From an uncultured Clostridia bacterium (GTDB lineage: Bacteria; Bacillota; Clostridia; Christensenellales; Borkfalkiaceae): 15,398 bases of DNA. Location: the NCBI GenBank assembly GCA_944354085.1, contig CALVPW010000006.1, positions 1-15,398 of the forward strand, given 5' to 3'. Both the position numbers and the translations under genes were made by a program. Numbering within the stretch: the first letter of the stretch is position 1; each line of letters begins with the position of its first letter. Shown here piece after piece: positions 1-6,364 of the stretch. Below the pieces are notes generated by a model that was not told where the DNA came from, made no database searches, and was given only the letters and a program-made list of their open reading frames with translations.

Positions 1-36
1 CGAAGGTCGCACGTTCGAATCCTGCCCCCGCAACCA
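1..36 (+). tRNA. tRNA-fMet (initiator), 3' part only
   Basis: The window opens inside a tRNA. Visible are the last three bases of the anticodon stem (CGA), an AGGTC variable loop, the T arm with loop TTCGAAT at 14-20, the 3' acceptor strand 26-32, discriminator A33 and an encoded CCA. The tail closely matches my recollection of the Bacillus/E. coli initiator tRNA, and acceptor position 72 is A, as expected for the C1.A72 mismatch that marks bacterial initiators; the anticodon itself lies outside the window. One T-stem pair (C12 against C22, tRNA 52:62) is mismatched. It is only 3 nt from the following tRNA-Met, so both are probably processed from one transcript. Confidence 0.85.
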
Positions 37-39
37 TAC

Positions 40-116
40 GGCGATGTAGCTTAGTTGGTTAGAGCGATCGGTTCATACCCGATAGGTCAGCGGTTCGACT
101 CCACTCATCGCTACCA
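40..116 (+). tRNA. tRNA-Met (CAT), elongator
   Basis: A complete cloverleaf of 77 nt. Acceptor 40-46 pairs with 106-112 including a G1.U72 wobble; anticodon stem 67-71/79-83 encloses loop TTCATAC with anticodon CAT at 74-76; CCA is encoded at 114-116. The TTCATAC loop and the G1.U72 pair match elongator tRNA-Met of Bacillus. The lysidine-modified tRNA-Ile2, which also reads CAT in DNA, usually has a CTCATAA loop, and the initiator has three G-C pairs in the anticodon stem, so both were excluded. T-stem pair 51:63 (C91 against A103) is mismatched. Confidence 0.95.
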
Positions 117-123
117 AAAAAAC

Positions 124-142
124 CGGCGGTACGCCGTTTTTT
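124..142 (+). terminator. Intrinsic terminator after tRNA-Met
   Basis: A 5-bp GC stem (CGGCG 124-128 with CGCCG 132-136), loop GTA, then six T at 137-142. An A-run at 116-122 precedes it. It closes the fMet-Met transcript. Confidence 0.75.
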
Positions 143-184
143 ATATCCCGGAAGTTTCCTGCACGCGGGGAACAGGGCAGTTAC

Positions 185-259
185 GGCCCCGTGGTCAAGA
201 GGTTAAGACATCACCCTTTCACGGTGGTATCATGGGTTCGATTCCCGTCGGGGTCACCA
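185..259 (+). tRNA. tRNA-Glu (TTC)
   Basis: A complete 75-nt cloverleaf. Acceptor 185-191 pairs with 249-255; anticodon stem 211-215/223-227 encloses loop CTTTCAC with anticodon TTC at 218-220; the T loop is TTCGATT; CCA is encoded at 257-259. It sits between two terminators. I see no clear sigma-A promoter in 143-184, so it may rely on read-through from the upstream tRNAs. Confidence 0.95.
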
Positions 260-267
260 AAAAAGAG

Positions 268-295
268 CGAGCAGGCTTTGCCTGCTCGTTTTTTT
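268..295 (+). terminator. Intrinsic terminator after tRNA-Glu
   Basis: A perfect 9-bp stem (268-276 with 280-288), loop TTT, followed by seven T at 289-295. It ends the tRNA cluster 34 nt upstream of the tilS start. Confidence 0.9.
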
Positions 296-329
296 ACAAG
301 ATACGCGGCGCGCCGCGGGGAGGAGAAGC

Positions 330-1637
330 ATGCAAGCCGATCTTGTGGGATTGGAAGGGAAAAGGGTCTGCGTCGCGCTTTCGGGCGGGCGGGATTCGGT
401 ATGCCTTCTGCATCTGCTGCTTTGCGCCGCGCCCGCCCGCGGGATGCGCGTTTCGGCGCTCACCTGCGAGCACGGCATCCGCAAAGAGGCGTCCGCGGCG
501 GACGAGGCGTTCGTCAGGCGGCTGTGCGGGGAATGGGGGGTGCCGCTGCGCGTCTTCCGCGCCGATGTGCCCGCGCTCGCCCGCGCGGCGGGACAGGGAT
601 TGGAGGAGGCGGGCCGCGCCTTCCGTTACGCGTGCTACCGCACCGTCGTCGAGGAGGGGGAGGCGGACGTCGTCGCCACCGCGCATCACAAAGACGACGC
701 CGCCGAAACGGTTCTCTTCCGCCTTGCCGGCGGCACGTCGCCCGCGGGGCTGGACGTTTTTCCCGCCCGCAAGGACGTCGTCCGTCCCTTAAAGGCGGCA
801 ACGCGCGCCGAGATCGACGCGTACGTGCGGGAACACGCGCTCCCCTTTGCCGAGGACGCCACGAACGCGGACGAGCGCTTTATCCGCAACCGTCTGCGCC
901 GCAGCGTGCTGCCCGCGTTGGAGGCGGCGGTCCCGGGGGCGGCGGAGCACCTTGTGGCGTTCGCCGCGCGCCTTGCGGAGGACGAGGCGTACCTGCGCAC
1001 CTGCGCCGAACGCGCCGTCGTTCGGGAGGAAGGCGCGTGCAAGGTGCCCGTCTGTTTGGAACAGCCGCTCTTTTCCCGCGCCTGCCTTATTGCCATGGCG
1101 GCGTGCGGGATCGCGCGCGACTACACGTCGGCGCACGTCAAAGAACTTTCGGCGCTCAGCGCGCTGCAGAGCGGACGGCACGTCTCGCTGCCGCAGGGGG
1201 TGCGCGCCGTGCGCGAAGGGGAATATCTCGTCTTTTATGCCGCGCAGCCTTTTGCGCCGCCCGCTCCCGTGCCCTTCGGGCTCGGCACGTTCGTGGTGGG
1301 CGCGTATCTCGTGACGGTGGGCGAAGGCGCCCGCGCAGGGGCGCTGCGCGTCGACCTTGCCGCCTTCCCCGCAGGGTGCGTTTTAAGGACGCGGCGGGAA
1401 GGGGATACGATCGAGCCCTTCGGCGGCGGGACGAAGCCGCTCAAAAAATTTCTTACGCAAAAAAAGATCCCCGCCCGTACGGGGTGGGGGCTTCCGCTCG
1501 TTGCCTGCGGACAGGCGGTGCTCGCCGTCTGCGGCACGGAGATCGCCGACAGCGTAAAAGTCACGCAAAACACGGTGCGGGAGGGCTTTATCGCCCTTGC
1601 GCGCCGCGGGGAGGAACGGGATGCATCGGGATTGTGA
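330..1637 (+). CDS. tilS: tRNA(Ile)-lysidine synthase TilS
   Basis: A 435-aa cytoplasmic enzyme that converts C34 of tRNA-Ile(CAU) to lysidine using ATP and lysine, so that the tRNA reads AUA and not AUG. The N-terminal PP-loop ATP-pyrophosphatase signature SGGRDS lies at residues 18-23 (canonical SGGxDS). The next conserved block, AHHKDDAAETVLFRLAGG, follows, and the C-terminal TilS domain is recognisable by GDTIEPFGGGTKPLKKFL and the closing PLV...G block. Length is close to, or slightly below, other Firmicutes TilS. The ATG has a strong GGGGAGGAG site a few bases upstream. No convincing promoter fits between the tRNA-Glu terminator and the start, so transcription may come from read-through. 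It overlaps hpt by 17 nt, the usual Bacillota tilS-hpt arrangement. The identification is firm. Confidence 0.95.
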   Translation: MQADLVGLEGKRVCVALSGGRDSVCLLHLLLCAAPARGMRVSALTCEHGIRKEASAADEAFVRRLCGEWGVPLRVFRADVPALARAAGQGLEEAGRAFRYACYRTVVEEGEADVVATAHHKDDAAETVLFRLAGGTSPAGLDVFPARKDVVRPLKAATRAEIDAYVREHALPFAEDATNADERFIRNRLRRSVLPALEAAVPGAAEHLVAFAARLAEDEAYLRTCAERAVVREEGACKVPVCLEQPLFSRACLIAMAACGIARDYTSAHVKELSALSALQSGRHVSLPQGVRAVREGEYLVFYAAQPFAPPAPVPFGLGTFVVGAYLVTVGEGARAGALRVDLAAFPAGCVLRTRREGDTIEPFGGGTKPLKKFLTQKKIPARTGWGLPLVACGQAVLAVCGTEIADSVKVTQNTVREGFIALARRGEERDASGL

Positions 1638-2160
1638 GAGCATCGTGCTGCGCGAGGAGGAGATCGCCGCCCGCGTGAAGGAGGCGGCGGCGTGGCTGGA
1701 CGCGCGCTTTTTTGGCACCGTGCCCGTCGCCGTGTGCAACTTAAAGGGCAGCGTCGTGTTTTTCTGCGATCTACTGCGCGCCATGCGGACGGATACCGAG
1801 ATGGACTTTATGGCGGTGAGTTCCTACGGGGACGAGACGGTCGCCGCGGGCAGGCCCAAGATCAAAAAGCAGCTCTTTTCCTCCGTCGAGGGGCGGGACG
1901 TCATCCTCGTGGAGGATATCGTGGATACGGGGCGCACGCTCGTCACGCTGCGCAAGTTTTTCGAGGAGCGCCGCGTGCGCTCGCTCACGGTGGTCGCCCT
2001 GCTCGATAAGCCCGCCCGCCGCAAGGTCAACGTCTCGGCGGATTTCACCTGTTTTACGGTGGGGGACGCCTTCGTTGTGGGATACGGGCTCGACTATGCC
2101 GAAAAGTACCGCGATCTGCCCTATCTCGCCGTGCTCAAACGCAGCGTATACGAACATTGA
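1621..2160 (+). CDS. hpt: Hypoxanthine phosphoribosyltransferase
   Basis: A 179-aa purine-salvage enzyme that joins hypoxanthine or guanine to PRPP to give IMP or GMP. The PRPP-binding signature EDIVDTGRT begins at about residue 98, the flexible-loop block with MAVSSYGDET precedes it, and the C-terminal VGYGLDYAEKYRDLPYLA block is typical of the family. I chose the start at 1621 because GGGGAGGA at 1608-1615 lies at proper distance; a longer reading to 1597 would add eight unconserved residues and lose the ribosome site. The start sits inside the end of tilS, so translation is probably coupled. In Bacillus ftsH follows this pair; here a bidirectional terminator and an opposite-strand gene follow instead. 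Confidence 0.95.
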   Translation: MHRDCESIVLREEEIAARVKEAAAWLDARFFGTVPVAVCNLKGSVVFFCDLLRAMRTDTEMDFMAVSSYGDETVAAGRPKIKKQLFSSVEGRDVILVEDIVDTGRTLVTLRKFFEERRVRSLTVVALLDKPARRKVNVSADFTCFTVGDAFVVGYGLDYAEKYRDLPYLAVLKRSVYEH

Positions 2161-2188
2161 AAAACTCCCGCCGCGCGGCGGGAGTTTT
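2161..2188. terminator. Bidirectional terminator between hpt and lipoprotein gene
   Basis: A perfect 28-nt palindrome running from AAAACTCCC to GGGAGTTTT, beginning on the base after the hpt stop codon and ending 2 nt before the stop of the opposite-strand gene. With A/T tracts on both sides it can end transcription from both converging genes. Confidence 0.92.
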
Positions 2189-2190
2189 GC

Positions 2191-3174
2191 TTATTTGTCG
2201 TTGAAGACGGCTTCCGCAAGGCGGTAACGGAAGGTGCCGAGCGATTGCAGCATGGGCACGTCCATTTGCAGCAGCACGTTGCGGTAGGTGTTCTCGCCCT
2301 CCGCCGCCTTGGCGGCATAGGTGAGCGACTGCGGCTGCCCCGCGTTGCTGCCCGTGTATCCGAGCGAGAACGCGTAAGTGTCCATGGTGCGCTCCTGCGA
2401 CGTACCGTTGACGGAGAAGGTCATCGTCGCCGTCGAGAGGGCGGGCGCCGCGGACATCGAGCAGCTCATCTGCGCCAGCGTCACGGGGTTGACGGTGCGG
2501 AACGCGCTCACGTCCGCCGTGCTCACGCCGCGCATCGCAAAGAGGATGACTTCGTTGTCCAGATAGCTCCCGTCGCCCGAGAGTTTGATCGTGCGCTGTA
2601 CGTCTGTCATATCTTCGGGCTGCGCGTATTCGACGGTGATATCCGCCGTCGTCAGATCGTTGTCGTAAGCCGCCGTATAGGTGTATTCGTAGGCGACGCA
2701 CGCCTCGTCGATGGAATCGGGCGTCGTGGTCACGGGCGAATGGGTGACGACGTGCTTTACGCTCTTTACGGGCTGCAATTCGTGCGATACGTCCAAAAAC
2801 AGCGCTTCGGACGTGACGGTATCGGTAAAGTCTTCGCCCGTTTCGCCGTTCACGGTGAACCGCCCCGTGATCGTGAGCTCGCTCGTCAGGCGGTAGCCCT
2901 GTGCTTTGCTCCCGTCGGCAAGGGTGATCTCCGTGTTCGTGAGGCGCACGGCGTAGCTGCCCTCGTCATAATCGGCGGAAAAATCCTCCCGCCCGTCGCT
3001 CTCGAAGGTGACGGTATAAAGGAGGGATTCCTCCGTCCCCGTGATGTTGGTGGTGATATTCGGCATGGCGTACCAATTTGCCGAAAGGGTGAGCCTGCTC
3101 ACGGCGGAGGCGCATCCCGCAAACGCAAGGACGGGCAGCGCAAGGGCAAGGCAAGCAAAACTTCTCTTTTTCAT
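2191..3174 (-). CDS. Putative lipoprotein of unknown function
   Basis: A 327-aa exported protein. Residues 1-20 form a lipoprotein signal peptide (MKKR n-region, hydrophobic core, then AFAGC), with Cys21 as the likely lipidation site. The mature part is rich in Thr, Ser, Asp and Tyr and looks like a beta-rich extracellular domain; I recognise no family or catalytic motif. The start is supported by a CGGAG site at 3181-3185 and by a good sigma-A promoter at 3218-3246. It is a single-gene unit, convergent with hpt and divergent from addB. Its leader carries a hairpin followed by a U-run just before the ribosome site. Coding and export are well supported; the function is not known. Confidence 0.8.
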   Translation of the reverse strand: MKKRSFACLALALPVLAFAGCASAVSRLTLSANWYAMPNITTNITGTEESLLYTVTFESDGREDFSADYDEGSYAVRLTNTEITLADGSKAQGYRLTSELTITGRFTVNGETGEDFTDTVTSEALFLDVSHELQPVKSVKHVVTHSPVTTTPDSIDEACVAYEYTYTAAYDNDLTTADITVEYAQPEDMTDVQRTIKLSGDGSYLDNEVILFAMRGVSTADVSAFRTVNPVTLAQMSCSMSAAPALSTATMTFSVNGTSQERTMDTYAFSLGYTGSNAGQPQSLTYAAKAAEGENTYRNVLLQMDVPMLQSLGTFRYRLAEAVFNDK

Positions 3175-3185
3175 TGCATACTCCG

Positions 3186-3214
3186 AAAAAAACGGCGATC
3201 CTGCGCCGATTTTT
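3186..3214 (-). promoter_or_regulatory. Terminator-like hairpin in lipoprotein leader
   Basis: Read on the - strand, CGGCG (3204-3208) pairs with CGCCG (3193-3197) around loop CAGGAT, followed by seven U (3186-3192) and then directly by the CGGAG ribosome site. The expected transcript start is near 3211, so the hairpin is at the very 5' end of the mRNA. It may stabilise the message or attenuate it. The A-run and T-run on the two sides also make it terminator-like on the + strand. Confidence 0.55.
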
Positions 3215-3217
3215 CTT

Positions 3218-3246
3218 AGTATACCATAAAAATCGGGATTTGTAAA
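3218..3246 (-). promoter_or_regulatory. Sigma-A promoter of the lipoprotein gene
   Basis: On the - strand: -35 TTTACA (3241-3246), 17-bp spacer (3224-3240), -10 TATACT (3218-3223), with TGG just before the -10 (extended -10). Predicted start is near 3211. Confidence 0.85.
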
Positions 3247-3277
3247 AAATTATTGCTCAAAATTGAGGAAAATTTTG

Positions 3278-3306
3278 TGAAAACTCCGCCGTAAATATGG
3301 TATAAT
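3278..3306 (+). promoter_or_regulatory. Extended -10 promoter of addBA
   Basis: A consensus -10 TATAAT at 3301-3306 is preceded by TGG (extended -10). The -35 is weak: TGAAAA at 3278-3283 with a 17-bp spacer, or TTGTGA at 3275 with an overlong spacer. Weak -35 elements are tolerated at extended -10 promoters. Predicted start is near 3313. It is divergent from the lipoprotein promoter. Confidence 0.75.
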
Positions 3307-3318
3307 CATGACAGGAAC

Positions 3319-3342
3319 GCCGCCGTTCGGCGGCAGGGAGGT
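3319..3342 (+). promoter_or_regulatory. addB leader hairpin abutting its ribosome site
   Basis: GCCGCC (3319-3324), loop GTTC, GGCGGC (3329-3334), immediately followed by the ribosome site AGGGAGGT (3335-3342) and ATG at 3347. The ribosome site decides the start: an in-frame ATG at 3308 lies upstream of the predicted transcript start and cannot be used. Confidence 0.65.
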
Positions 3343-3346
3343 CCCC

Positions 3347-6300
3347 ATGACCCGTTTGATCGAAGCGCCCACCTTGTTCGACGCGCTCGCCTTTTTGCAA
3401 AAGAGCGTCCGAGAGCGGGAAGCGCGGGGCGAAAAAAATCTCATCTTTTGCGAGGACGGTCTCACCCTCCTCGCGGAGCGTGCCGTGCTCGCGTCTTCCG
3501 GCGGCACGTTTTTGACGGAAGTCACCACGTTCGCGCGCTTTTTGTCGGGCGAGCGCAAGGTGCTCTCCAAACACGGATCGGTGATGGCGGTCTCCGCCAT
3601 CCTCACCGCGCTCGAAGGCGAGCTCGGCTGTTTTTCGCCGCGCGCCGCCGAGGCGGTCTACGAGACGATCGCGCAGCTCTCCGCCTCCCGCGTGGGGGCG
3701 GAGGAACTCAAAGCGTCCGCCGCCGCGGCGGAGGGGACGCTCCGCGTCAAATTATTAGATCTTGCCCGCATCCTCGAACGCTACGAGGCGTTTTTGGAGG
3801 AGCACGGCTATCTCGACGAGAACGGGTATCTCGCGTTGCTGCCCGAACGCATCGCCGCCCGCGGGCTGGGGGATACCAACGTATACTTTTTCGCCTTTCC
3901 CTCCTTTACGCGGCAGGCGGCGGAGGGGGTGCGCGCGGCGTGCGCGCATGCGGGCAGCGTCACGGGCGTGTTCTTATCGGGCGAAGCCGCCTTCTTTACG
4001 GGAGAGGGCGCGCGCGTTTTCGGCGAGGCGGCGGCGGACGAAGGCGGCGGGAGCATGCGCAAACTTCCGTGTACGCTCGAAGGGGACGCGCTGACGCTGT
4101 ACGGCGGGCTCTTTTCGTCCGAGGCGTACGCCGCGTCCGCGCCCCGTCCCGCCCAAGACGTATACGCCTTTACGGCGCGCGACGAAGCGGCGGAGGCGGA
4201 AACGGTCGCCGCGCTCATCAAAAAACACGTGGCGGAAGGGGCGCGTTTTCGGGATATCGCCGTGCTCGTGCCGTCCGCCGCGCGGTATGCGTGCATCGCA
4301 AAAGCGTTTGCCGCCTTTCATATCCCGTATACCGCGGACGTCAAACGTCCCTTTTCCCGCCATCCCTTTTGCAAGCTCGTCGTTGCCGTGCTCGAAGCGG
4401 TGGCGGGCGGCTTGCTCCCCGACGCGGTGGACGCGGTGCTTGCCAACGTCTGTTTTGCGGGGAGCGACGCGTACCGCAACTACCTGATGCGTTACGGCAA
4501 TTGGCGGCGGGGCGCGGAACGCCCGCTGCGCGCCGACGCCGAGGGGTTCGATACCGCCGCGCTCGCTGTATGGCGCGAAAAACTTTTGGCGGCGCTCGCC
4601 TGCTTCCCGCGGGCGGGGAAGGGGAGCGCCTTTGTGCAGGGTGTGCGCGCGCTCGCGTCGCTCGTCGATGCCGAGGGCGTCTCTGCCGCGCTCGCAGAGG
4701 CGTTCGAAGGGGCGGAAAAGAACTTTTTATCGCTCGCCCCGCTCGAGGGGCTGCTCGCGGAGACGCAGGCGGTCGCGGGGGAGCGGCGTTTTTCCGCGCG
4801 TGAATTTGCCGCGCTTTTCGAGAGCGGCGCGTCCGCGCTCAAATGCGCCATGATCCCCTCCGTGGCGGACGCCGTGTTCGTGGGAGATGCGACGGACAGC
4901 CGCGTTTCCCGCGCCGACATCTTGTTTTTGACGGGGCTCACCGACGAGCTCCCCCGCGCGGGAACGGATACCGCCGTCATCACCGACGGGGAGATCGCGC
5001 GGCTTGCGGCGCTCAAAGTGGAGATCGAGCCCGCCATCGCCGTCGTCAACGCCCGCGCAAGGGAGGCGCTCGCCCTCAACGCCTGCGCCTTTTCCAAGCG
5101 GCTGTACCTTTCGCGCCCCGTGCAGGCGGGCGGGGAGGAGACGGCGGCGAGCGAACTGTTCGGCTATCTCGAACGCCTCGTTGTGCCGCGGGCGCTGCCC
5201 GCGCTCTTCCCGTACGACTGCTGTGAGCGCGGACCCGCGCTCATGAAGCTGCTCTCCGTGCGGCAGGCGTTCGAAGAGGGGCGCACGGATGACGCTTCCG
5301 CCTATGCCTCGCTGTACGCAGCGCTCAAAGCCGTCGGGGAAGGGGAGACCGCCGATCAGATCGTATGCGGCGGGGAAAAGCCGCCCGTGCCTGCGGCTGG
5401 CACGCTGTATTTTGCGGGCGACGTATCGCCGACGCTGCTCGAAAGCTATTTCGCCTGTCCCTATGCGGGCTTTATGAAGCACGTCGTCAAAGTCAAAGAG
5501 CGGGAGGAGCGTCCCGTCCTTGCGCGGGATACGGGTACCTTCGTGCATGCGGTGCTCGAACGCCTCGCGCCCGCCTTCAACGAGATCGCCGACGAGGCGG
5601 AATGCCGCGCCAAGGCGGACATGGTGGGCAGAGAATTGCTCCAAACGCCCCGTTATGCGGCGTTTGCCGATACCAAGGCGGGCGTATACGCCGCGGAACG
5701 GCTGCTCGCGGAGAGCGCCTCCGTCTGCGTCAGGGCGTGGGAGCAGCTCAAAGGCTCCGCCTTCCGCGTGCGGCGGGAGGGGGGCGAGCTCAGGATCAGG
5801 CTCGCCGATCTTCGGCTGAAAGGCACCGTCGACCGCGTGGACGAGGCGGGCGACTACGTGCGCGTCATCGACTATAAAACGGGGGCGTTCGACCCTTCGC
5901 CCGCCGCGTACTATACGGGCAGGAGCTTACAGCTCGAACTCTATCTTTTGGCGGCGGCGGAGGGGAAAAAGCCTGCGGGCGCATTTTATTTCCCCGCCGA
6001 GGAGAGTTTCGCCCCGCCCGATGCGGCGCGCTATCGCATGCAGGGATTTTTCGACGACAGCGAAGAAGTGCGCATGCTCATGGACGGCGCGCGCGAGGGG
6101 GAGAGCGCGTTTTTCGAGAACGGTTCCCGCCGCGGGATGCCGCCCGCTGTGCTTGCCGATTTCCTCTCCTATGCCCGCATGGTGAGCCGTACCGCCGAGC
6201 GGGAGATGGCTGCGGGCAACGTGGCGCCCTCCCCGTACGAGGGCGCGTGCACCTACTGCGCCTTCCGCGGCGCGTGCGCGTTCACGGGGGAAGCGCGCAA

Positions 6301-6364
6301 GGAAACGGGCGTCACCTGCGAGGCGATCGCCGCCGTCGCCCGCGGCGAAGGAGGTAAGGTATGA
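3347..6364 (+). CDS. addB: ATP-dependent helicase/nuclease subunit B (AddB)
   Basis: A 1005-aa subunit of the AddAB complex, which unwinds and resects double-strand DNA ends and prepares 3' tails for RecA. The C-terminal PD-(D/E)XK nuclease is intact: GTFVHAVLERL, then GTVDRVDE with D829 and VIDYKTG with D842 and K844. The iron-sulfur cysteines that pin this domain are present as C704 (in YFACPY) and CTYCAFRGAC with C968, C971 and C977, matching the family's C-x2-C-x5-C. The N-terminus is unusual: family members such as Bacillus AddB open with a GRxGSGKT Walker A, whereas here the first ~60 residues contain no P-loop, and the promoter leaves no room for a longer start. The protein is somewhat shorter than Bacillus AddB. 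Its stop overlaps the addA start in ATGA. Confidence 0.93.
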   Translation: MTRLIEAPTLFDALAFLQKSVREREARGEKNLIFCEDGLTLLAERAVLASSGGTFLTEVTTFARFLSGERKVLSKHGSVMAVSAILTALEGELGCFSPRAAEAVYETIAQLSASRVGAEELKASAAAAEGTLRVKLLDLARILERYEAFLEEHGYLDENGYLALLPERIAARGLGDTNVYFFAFPSFTRQAAEGVRAACAHAGSVTGVFLSGEAAFFTGEGARVFGEAAADEGGGSMRKLPCTLEGDALTLYGGLFSSEAYAASAPRPAQDVYAFTARDEAAEAETVAALIKKHVAEGARFRDIAVLVPSAARYACIAKAFAAFHIPYTADVKRPFSRHPFCKLVVAVLEAVAGGLLPDAVDAVLANVCFAGSDAYRNYLMRYGNWRRGAERPLRADAEGFDTAALAVWREKLLAALACFPRAGKGSAFVQGVRALASLVDAEGVSAALAEAFEGAEKNFLSLAPLEGLLAETQAVAGERRFSAREFAALFESGASALKCAMIPSVADAVFVGDATDSRVSRADILFLTGLTDELPRAGTDTAVITDGEIARLAALKVEIEPAIAVVNARAREALALNACAFSKRLYLSRPVQAGGEETAASELFGYLERLVVPRALPALFPYDCCERGPALMKLLSVRQAFEEGRTDDASAYASLYAALKAVGEGETADQIVCGGEKPPVPAAGTLYFAGDVSPTLLESYFACPYAGFMKHVVKVKEREERPVLARDTGTFVHAVLERLAPAFNEIADEAECRAKADMVGRELLQTPRYAAFADTKAGVYAAERLLAESASVCVRAWEQLKGSAFRVRREGGELRIRLADLRLKGTVDRVDEAGDYVRVIDYKTGAFDPSPAAYYTGRSLQLELYLLAAAEGKKPAGAFYFPAEESFAPPDAARYRMQGFFDDSEEVRMLMDGAREGESAFFENGSRRGMPPAVLADFLSYARMVSRTAEREMAAGNVAPSPYEGACTYCAFRGACAFTGEARKETGVTCEAIAAVARGEGGKV

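Noticed and set aside
40..116. tRNA-Ile2 (lysidine-modified CAT), tempting because tilS is next door
   Set aside because: The anticodon loop TTCATAC and the G1.U72 pair match elongator tRNA-Met; tRNA-Ile2 normally has CTCATAA in the loop.
191..1678. 495-codon + strand frame across tRNA-Glu and tilS
   Set aside because: It starts inside a tRNA and is an Arg/Gly/Ala-rich out-of-frame reading of tilS.
3171..3179. Two-codon reading frame (ATG CAA TGA) overlapping the lipoprotein start on the - strand
   Set aside because: The ribosome site is only one base from this ATG but 6 nt from the real start, so it is unlikely to be translated.
3308..3346. Upstream in-frame ATG as addB start
   Set aside because: It lies 2 nt after the -10 box, upstream of the predicted transcript start, and has no ribosome site; ATG 3347 has AGGGAGGT at the right distance.
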